Made by a program: the position numbers and the translations under genes. From NCBI GenBank assembly GCA_030765125.1, contig JAVCDD010000244.1:1-40201 (forward strand): 40,201 nt of DNA, read 5' to 3'. Source of the stretch: Candidatus Hatepunaea meridiana (GTDB lineage Bacteria > Electryoneota > AABM5-125-24 > Hatepunaeales > Hatepunaeaceae). The notes under the pieces were generated by a model that was given only the letters and a program-made list of their open reading frames with translations, did no database searches and had not been told where the DNA came from. Below, piece by piece: positions 35,001-40,201 of this stretch (position 1 is its first letter; every line of letters starts with the position of its first letter).

Positions 35001-37592
35001 TACGGAAAGGCTTTTATTAACCACGATATCAAGTTTACCATCCATATCTAAATCACCCAATGCAGGTGAACCTTTGAACCAAATCGATTGATGGTAAGGA
35101 TTGTTCTCGCCAATAGCATCTCCGTTATAAAATAACAGCCTTCCTACCATGTCTTCCGTCAATATCAGGACAACCTCGGGGAATCCATCATTACGTACAT
35201 CACCAATGGCAGGAGCGGATAACCATTTTTCACAATAACGACCGGTACCGTTTGACCATTGATCGTTACCCTGTGTAGGAGAAATACAATGAACGGTTTG
35301 ATCGATTTCCGAATAGAGGGTAATTTCCTGTTCGGGGTCGTTATCTATGTTGGCGACGTTCAGGTTGTGGAATACTGTTGGATTGCCCTCATTGTCGAAT
35401 GTGACAGGAAAGTTGGGGGCTATGGGGAGTTCACATAACACACCTAAGGATAAGTCATCAATATTCTCAAAATCTTGCGACTCAAAACTTAGGTTAATTA
35501 TTGCATAGTGACCGATGGGGCAATTATTTGACATTTGAACCCGGATATACGGATTATTCTCCTGAGGCTGGGGTGTGAACCATTCCCAAGGCTCCTCATC
35601 TTCGATTGTTCCGATTCGTCCGGGAATTGTGAAGTTATTATCACCGTTAATAATAGTAACCTGCACATGAGGATCTTCCGTTGAAACGGTAACTGTGATA
35701 TCATTCTCAGCTTCAATACCGATGTTCGTCAAGGTCAACGAAAGTGATGCTGTTTCACCTTGTTCGATTGACATATCGTTATTTCCCTCAGGCCATCCAA
35801 TAGGGTCCGGCTGAATAGAGATAACATGGAAAATGGGTTTGTCTACAGTCAATGAAATGTTTGCAGACATAAGGTTATCGTTGACAAAACCAATATCGTT
35901 TATCTCAACAAAACTGGGATATCCACCATAAGCATAACTGTTGGGTGTAGCGTTGGTTCCAAAATCTGCGTTAACTTCAATCGGATATAAGTCATTTTCC
36001 CAAAAGAGTTGAAACCAACATCGAGCCGGATAATCGTCGGCCTCTTCTATGTCAAGATATCGGTGCGCTGGATTTCCTCTTGAACCTTCACTATCGAAGT
36101 GCATAATGAGCAAACCTTCTTGATTTCTGCATAACCACCCGTCAAACCCGATTGCTCGTCGGAATTCTGCAATGAAATACTGCCCTTGTGTCCAATCACC
36201 CTCATTCGATATATGTCCATTCTTCCAAAGGATAAGGCAGTCTGCGTTCTGTTCGATATTCGTCAGAGTGACGACTCCGTCTTGATCAATTACACGGGGA
36301 TTACTTATAATCCCGGTTTTAAGTTTGCTCCATGCACACAGATGTGCTGGCGAAGCACCATCCTTCAATATACTTCCATGACTCATAAGACAGTAGGCAC
36401 CTACTGAAGGACGATATTCACCTTGTACATAGAGATCTGACAGACCCAACGCTGCGTGAGAAAATTCATGACAATCTGTGCCAATGTGCGATAGTCCGGT
36501 TCGGGCACGACGTTCCCCACCAATTGGAATAGGATCCCGAAAATGAACCTCTTCATTGGTGAAATATACATCCTGTTCATTCCCAAATTGTTGGTACTGG
36601 GGCCTCAAACCCACCCTATTATCTTCTCTCACTTCACCTATTTCACCCGCCCACACAACTGCAATCACATCATAATCACCATTTTCAAATTCAAAACCTG
36701 CTTCTCTGGCGCTGTCGCAAGCTTCATTGTATAGATCCGTTATGTTGCCACCTTGATTGTAATGGTCACGATCATTTTCTGCTGGATACCAATTGAAAAT
36801 GTATGTTCCCTGTTCTTCTTCACCGATCCAAACGGCAGGATTAAGGAAACCTCTAACTTCGACATCAGGATGACCATCAGGAGGGGGTTCACTAGGATCC
36901 CATTCATCGAAGCTAGGATGGCAACTCTCCGGTGTAACCTCGTCCTCATCGTATGTCACTTCTTTGTGGTAGTCTTTAAGACTGCCATAAAGCCACCAAT
37001 GATTATCATCCTCATTACCTCCATTCTGGTCGTAACATGGATGAGCATCGTCAACCCAGGTATCTTCAGAGAAGTATTTATTCCAGTACATCTCAGTGGT
37101 ATATAAGTCCTCAATTCCAATTTCGTCGTCTCCCTCAAAGTCACCTCGTCCACCGCGAGCGGATTCATTGTTTTCCCAATCAGCAAACTGAATTAGAATT
37201 ACGCCCATCGTAACAACTTCGTCTCTTCTTGGCTGCATTCCCGCGTTGAAGTCCTCCCAGTCTGTTATGCGCTGTTCTCTGGCGCTGCCGGTACGCCTAA
37301 GATGTGGTTCCTCTGGAGGTTCGTGGAACCCTACCACATTATCAGTTGCTATGAATTCACCGTTGTCGTCGAGGGTGGCGTAATAATAAACACCGTTTTT
37401 CTGGACGATAGTGTAATCGTCCTCTGTCTCGGTGACAGGCAGGAATTCGTCACCATAGTTGTAAGCGGTGAAGGTATTACTATACGGGGAAGGCTGTTGC
37501 AGCAATAGCTCTGTACCACACAAGAGAGCGGCAGGAGAACCGGTTGAACAAAGTAGAACTGCAAGTAGTGACAGTAACAATGTACGTTTCAT
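32064..37592 (-). CDS. Giant secreted M6-type metalloprotease with FG-GAP, beta-helix, TPR and T9SS sorting domains
   Basis: 1842 aa. GAGGAG precedes the ATG at 37592; signal peptide to about residue 21. The M6-like catalytic domain (about 120-450) has the zinc motif HEFSH at 375-379 in GTDCHEFSHAALGLSDLYV, matching the immune-inhibitor-A pattern HExxHxxGLxDLY. After a CARDB-like region (about 590-700) come at least seven FG-GAP/VCBS repeats (about 795-1125: GDLDMDGKLDIVVN, DMDCDGDLEIIITR, GDVDGNGYPDAII), which bind calcium and often mediate adhesion. A right-handed beta-helix (about 1175-1530), TPR-like helices (about 1557-1680, GDYRQAIRYYERIL) and a sorting domain (about 1760, NYPNPFNSVTHIRYGL) follow. 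Probably degrades external protein while anchored by the other modules. Monocistronic. Confidence 0.92.
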   Translation of the reverse strand: MKRTLLLSLLAVLLCSTGSPAALLCGTELLLQQPSPYSNTFTAYNYGDEFLPVTETEDDYTIVQKNGVYYYATLDDNGEFIATDNVVGFHEPPEEPHLRRTGSAREQRITDWEDFNAGMQPRRDEVVTMGVILIQFADWENNESARGGRGDFEGDDEIGIEDLYTTEMYWNKYFSEDTWVDDAHPCYDQNGGNEDDNHWWLYGSLKDYHKEVTYDEDEVTPESCHPSFDEWDPSEPPPDGHPDVEVRGFLNPAVWIGEEEQGTYIFNWYPAENDRDHYNQGGNITDLYNEACDSAREAGFEFENGDYDVIAVVWAGEIGEVREDNRVGLRPQYQQFGNEQDVYFTNEEVHFRDPIPIGGERRARTGLSHIGTDCHEFSHAALGLSDLYVQGEYRPSVGAYCLMSHGSILKDGASPAHLCAWSKLKTGIISNPRVIDQDGVVTLTNIEQNADCLILWKNGHISNEGDWTQGQYFIAEFRRAIGFDGWLCRNQEGLLIMHFDSEGSRGNPAHRYLDIEEADDYPARCWFQLFWENDLYPIEVNADFGTNATPNSYAYGGYPSFVEINDIGFVNDNLMSANISLTVDKPIFHVISIQPDPIGWPEGNNDMSIEQGETASLSLTLTNIGIEAENDITVTVSTEDPHVQVTIINGDNNFTIPGRIGTIEDEEPWEWFTPQPQENNPYIRVQMSNNCPIGHYAIINLSFESQDFENIDDLSLGVLCELPIAPNFPVTFDNEGNPTVFHNLNVANIDNDPEQEITLYSEIDQTVHCISPTQGNDQWSNGTGRYCEKWLSAPAIGDVRNDGFPEVVLILTEDMVGRLLFYNGDAIGENNPYHQSIWFKGSPALGDLDMDGKLDIVVNKSLSVNAYDGEGNRLNGNWPAEMDPSNIISTPAIADMDCDGDLEIIITRTQNGNDNRRYIKILDHEGNQVYESDHSNAIYSPVIGDVDGNGYPDAIIMERNNARSGTGIYRYYWDSEEDEYSTRLIRSLFITYGYLALADLTGDGIPEIIIGTGTYDGKNPILINAFDYEGNFIDGWPVEIPHSAIASLCAQDFDGDGEIDIVAIDSMGTLLAFASDGSNLFNQESPAFASNYQRVYDYQGDVVYRRHGVGPCFAGDLDNDGDVDIVNAGLHHLKMWSTESPYDPRNNEWVSFQCDAKNSGRYHHIVNGENWQPDNVTLLWHDRVRLAGESDIIIPASTTVVIEPGTIVEFPSNWQHSLIIHGTITAAGTESDSIIFRCDDMGGSIICDGQDGQNSRFQYCVFENLITGIGVSELTLNNSIENCRFYHNNTGIDLFLSATDVTGCEFEECLMGVNINDDEATPLHTISASLFENCIFGVYLFNSWAITISGNTFEVFGDEMYGISGTFCNQYNITGNTFHGSTNPTEYGVYMWCSFAGMSFLDINIIQGFNRGVVLYSSNARMTSNQIEKSETHGIQLYNFSTPDMSSNAYNTVCMSGVAEIWSEGQYSPIFSGPIQDNYGHNNIYNLPDCSQAKPYFLCNEIWVVGPINVSGNYLGDPQEVPNPRTRFLDANNDQIPIILNDRDGAPQPDDGGRERDEIQRLFFLALEYEYEGRMVVADSLYRRVIEAAPESRFGSTSMTHLLHVHDRDEDYDDLIEYLQNLADELENRRLVRRALNLAAYSMVMNGDYRQAIRYYERILDDNLPLRDSVYAVIDAGFAYHAAGVDQRRNRRDSVDESEPWRRPDDLAYVPLLGKRKDLKPTSISMLYKKMRELLNLLETSENGNSELIPEEFFVNQNYPNPFNSVTHIRYGLKEGVEVSLKIFDVTGREVKSLVRERQKAGYYSIIWDGTNNSGVSVSSGMYFYKIKAGDFVKSQKLVLVK

Positions 37593-37618
37593 TAGAACTC
37601 CTCATTTAAATGATTACC

Positions 37619-37754
37619 CTAATCCAGCGGTAAGTGTGCTGTCAGGTGCCCTCACCTGACAGTAAAAGGGGAGATAACGTGTCGGGTGAGGGCAACCGAC
37701 ACCACGCTGATTGTTTTGTTATCACAACCTGTTAAGGACTTATCGCTGGATTAG
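37619..37754. repeat. Nested inverted-repeat (MITE-like) element upstream of the M6 gene
   Basis: The outer arms CTAATCCAGCGGTAAG (37619-37634) and CTTATCGCTGGATTAG (37739-37754) are reverse complements with one mismatch. Inside are a 10-bp-stem hairpin CTGTCAGGTG-CCCT-CACCTGACAG (37639-37662) and a second hairpin with stem GTGTCGG/CCGACAC (37679-37702). The two hairpins are also largely complementary to each other. It lies 27 bases from the M6 start, so it can fall in the 5' leader. Confidence 0.7.
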
Positions 37755-37807
37755 AGATGATTACTTAGTGCCGTTGAAAAAGTCTCCATCTTGTATAAAA
37801 AAGTCTT

Positions 37808-37840
37808 CATTTTGTCATTCCAGCGAAAGCTGGAATCCAG
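37808..37840. repeat. TTTTGTCATTCCAGCGAAAG hairpin
   Basis: ATTCCAGC-GAAA-GCTGGAAT forms an 8-bp stem with a GNRA-type loop. The flanks match the long inverted repeat at 13744-13847. Confidence 0.6.
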
Positions 37841-37954
37841 TTTTTACAAGGATTTATCAAACTCTATTATGGATTCAATCTTCAACAGACGTTACTTAAT
37901 GCCAATTGACGGTAGAAATTCGTTGTATATAATGATCGATTACAATTTTAAGTA

Positions 37955-40066
37955 TCATTTTAGACAAATTATTTTTTCTATTCTGACTTCATTATTAGAG
38001 CTAAGCTGAATAAAATACAAACCGGTTGGTAAATCATAACAATCAAATACAAACTTATGATTTCCCTGCGGTTTATTTGACCAATTATATAGTCGAATCT
38101 GCCTGCCGGATGGATCTATCATAGATAGTTTAACCATCCCTTTTTGTCGCAAGCTGTATCTTATTGTGACTTGAGAGTTGAACGGATTGGGATAAATTGA
38201 GTTTATCTGGAAACTATAGGGATTGTATTCATCCGATGGTAAAACATTTTGGACTGCTGCCAGTAGTTGAAACCGGTTACGGCATTCCCGTGTGTGCGGT
38301 GGTGACATTGCAGTCACCCACCAGGTTATTAGCGCTGGCATTTCCATATCGTCCAGGAGATTATCCAATTGCACAATAAAGCTCGTATCGGGGACAAGAC
38401 AAGAAATTGAATCGTTCTCTACTTGGAACCAGATTCTATATGCGACAGTGTCCGCTTCATTGAGGTCGACAGATGGCTCCCATGTAAAGATGATGGGTTG
38501 TATCGGATCGAGTGTATCTCCATTTGCCGGAGATACTAAGCTGAAGTTAGATGGGCGATAGTGAATTTCTTGCTCTAATCCTCCCAACTCACCCTCCGCA
38601 CTAACCACATAAGCGTAAAGATTATAGGTTGAGTTTGGATATTGGAAGGATACAACACGGAACTCATTACCAAATTCATCAATGAACCCAGGACCAATCC
38701 CACCTCTACCTCCTGTTGAGTCCGCCCATATCAGGATACCCTCGTTACCCCAGAGGAAATCTCCATTGTAGCCAACTTTAAACTTGATAAATTGGCGAAT
38801 CTCATCCGATTGATAATCGGTCATATAAAATCCAGTGAGATCGGAATATCCAGACGATGTACCAATACCATTGCCATCGAAATCAAAAGGTAGGTGGATG
38901 CCATCTTCGCTCCAGAGATGGTTACCTTGGGCATCGACATGAAATGCCCTTTGTAACCTCAATTGGCCGTTGTGTGGGGGCCAAATTCTTTTTACCAATA
39001 CGTAACTTCCACCATGGCTATCGCAGATAAATCTTTCAGAGTAACTTAAAGAATCCCACCGGTCTGGCATTATAATAGACACCCCCGGCATATCAAAGTG
39101 TAATTCACCTTCCCGCAATAACAAGTTGAGAGCTGTGAAATCCCAACGAAAGTTTTCCTCATCCGAAGAGCTCATATCGCACCACATCGCATCTTGCGGT
39201 CCAGGAAAACACATATTGACTCTCCATCCGTCTACCTCAAGTGGGAACGGCTCATCCCATTCTAACTCCCCATCAGAGTTGACGAGTTGGTATCCCTCAT
39301 TGGTCGTGACATACATCCCATTACGTTCATCTGACCAGATATACGGTTCCCACAACCTTTCTTCTGTCCCGATCCGGATGCCGTCGTCCCACATCAGCCG
39401 TCCCTCGTGGGAGATCCGCTGCACATAAATTCCGTTTTCCATCCTGTCGTTTGGATTTAGCTCATCGTTCCACGCAAATACACATCCACCTTCACCATCT
39501 GAAAGAATCCTGCTTAATACACGCTGGCTGCCCCTTCTCGGATAGTAATCGCATATTAAAAGACCAATCCTTCCTCCCCAGACCACTTCGCCTTCATCAT
39601 CAATCCGTTTGGCATACAACTCGTTATTGTAAGCCAATATATCGATAATAAGATCGGTGAATTGGTAGTCATGCCACACTACTATTGCTCCACCCTCGCC
39701 ATCTGAAATCATACCTCCTACGAAAAACGTCATTAAGAAGTGTTGTCCCCAAGCATCCATACCTTCCGAAGAACGAATGGTTATACCCTCCTCATCCCAC
39801 TGAAGCCTGCCTCGACGATCAATTTTCTGCATCCGGATCTGCCCAAGATTGCGTTCATGCCAGGCTATGATACATCCGCCTTCGCCATCAGGGATAATAT
39901 ATGGGTATTCGGGTGAGCTTCCTCCTACTCTTGATGCATCGAACACCAACATAGGATCAAAAGGATCATCCGACCATTCGCAAAAAACGCTTGACGATCC
40001 AAGCAATAAAATGAAAAGGATAAAGAGAAGTTGGGTTGATAAAGGAATTGTCTTAAACGAACTCAT
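37955..40066 (-). CDS. Secreted repeat protein (WD/propeller-like) with T9SS sorting domain
   Basis: 703 aa from the ATG at 40066, with AGGTG seven bases upstream; a GTG nine bases earlier is in frame but overlaps that site. Signal peptide to about residue 29 (LLLGSSSVFCEW). Residues about 45-480 hold repeats of the type PDGEGGCIIAWHERN...RMQKIDRRGRLQWDEEGI. In each, a (S/P)DGEGGxxxxW strand is followed by a (V/L)W(G/D)xxGIxI strand, a pattern of secreted propellers. A FnIII-like domain (about 505-600, LVSPANGDTLDPIQPIIFTW) precedes the sorting domain at about 622 (IYPNPFNSQVTIRYSL). I do not recognise a specific function. The last gene in the window, with its promoter cut by the right edge. 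Confidence 0.85.
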   Translation of the reverse strand: MSSFKTIPLSTQLLFILFILLLGSSSVFCEWSDDPFDPMLVFDASRVGGSSPEYPYIIPDGEGGCIIAWHERNLGQIRMQKIDRRGRLQWDEEGITIRSSEGMDAWGQHFLMTFFVGGMISDGEGGAIVVWHDYQFTDLIIDILAYNNELYAKRIDDEGEVVWGGRIGLLICDYYPRRGSQRVLSRILSDGEGGCVFAWNDELNPNDRMENGIYVQRISHEGRLMWDDGIRIGTEERLWEPYIWSDERNGMYVTTNEGYQLVNSDGELEWDEPFPLEVDGWRVNMCFPGPQDAMWCDMSSSDEENFRWDFTALNLLLREGELHFDMPGVSIIMPDRWDSLSYSERFICDSHGGSYVLVKRIWPPHNGQLRLQRAFHVDAQGNHLWSEDGIHLPFDFDGNGIGTSSGYSDLTGFYMTDYQSDEIRQFIKFKVGYNGDFLWGNEGILIWADSTGGRGGIGPGFIDEFGNEFRVVSFQYPNSTYNLYAYVVSAEGELGGLEQEIHYRPSNFSLVSPANGDTLDPIQPIIFTWEPSVDLNEADTVAYRIWFQVENDSISCLVPDTSFIVQLDNLLDDMEMPALITWWVTAMSPPHTRECRNRFQLLAAVQNVLPSDEYNPYSFQINSIYPNPFNSQVTIRYSLRQKGMVKLSMIDPSGRQIRLYNWSNKPQGNHKFVFDCYDLPTGLYFIQLSSNNEVRIEKIICLK

Positions 40067-40118
40067 AATCCGCACCTGATGATTTGTTCTGAATATCTAT
40101 AAATCCCGAATCAATGCT

Positions 40119-40201
40119 AAGTAAAAACAGAAAGGTGATGGGTTTAATGAAAGAAGTGGAACCTGTAAGGATAACCTTAACTAATATAAGGCATTTTTTC
40201 A
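40119..40201 (-). promoter_or_regulatory. Promoter -10 and leader of the last gene, cut by window edge
   Basis: A TATATT -10 on the minus strand (40188-40183) sits in sequence closely matching 1141-1223, the leader of the first gene. Shared blocks include CTTATATTAGTTAAGGTTA and CAAGTGGAA/GAAGTGGAA-type text. By analogy with 1227-1232 the -35 would lie just beyond position 40201. Confidence 0.55.

Noticed and set aside
1..40201. tRNA, rRNA or known riboswitch
   Set aside because: I saw no convincing cloverleaf, rRNA core sequence or conserved riboswitch motif by eye; an Infernal/tRNAscan search would settle it.

Overview
The window looks like a chromosomal segment of an uncultured bacterium of the FCB superphylum (Bacteroidota, Cloacimonadota, Marinimicrobia, Zixibacteria and relatives). 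The evidence is ten separate C-terminal domains carrying the YPNPFN signature, the type A sorting signal of the type IX secretion system (T9SS). Supporting signs are LVIVD-repeat proteins, parallel beta-helix proteins with the VPDDYETIQ opening, and many small palindromic intergenic repeats. I cannot name a phylum with confidence. No rRNA, tRNA, CRISPR array, phage or complete transposase gene was found.

Region 1-4.9 kb (mostly minus strand): a beta-helix protein cut by the window edge, two broken sorting-domain tails placed head to head, and an LVIVD-repeat protein whose sorting domain is out of frame because of a 7-bp tandem duplication. About 95-bp direct repeats lie on both sides of the LVIVD gene. 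Region 4.9-13.7 kb (plus): two large secreted subtilisin-family (S8) proteases. The second (8120-13649) is split by a 73-bp insertion that shifts the frame. Region 13.9-17.7 kb: panB (pantothenate synthesis, plus), then on the minus strand an ABC-2 exporter (ATPase and permease) with a small LA_2272-like repeat protein between them.

Region 18.1-24.3 kb (plus) is the most unusual part. It holds a VTC-domain polyphosphate polymerase-like protein, a DUF4956 membrane protein and, after an interruption, a secreted CotH-kinase/lamin-tail protein with a sorting domain. Between DUF4956 and CotH lies a tightly coupled, AT-rich two-gene unit: an AAA/ABC-type ATPase and a 139-aa protein with a PD-(D/E)xK-nuclease-like motif. 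It resembles a compact defence cassette and I do not recognise it as a named system.

Region 24.4-40.1 kb (all minus): five very large secreted sorting-domain proteins. These are three beta-propeller/LVIVD-like proteins, a mosaic M6-type metalloprotease of 1842 aa, and a 703-aa repeat protein. An 18-bp x 15 tandem array separates two of them. The window ends inside a promoter/leader that closely matches the leader of the first gene.

Several promoters fit a sigma-70 pattern with a 17-bp spacer (TTGAYT/TTGACA, then TATCTT/TATATT). Small repeats are abundant: four copies of an 88-bp palindrome, five REP-like hairpins, several MITE-like inverted repeats and tandem arrays. At least two such sequences sit inside coding regions.
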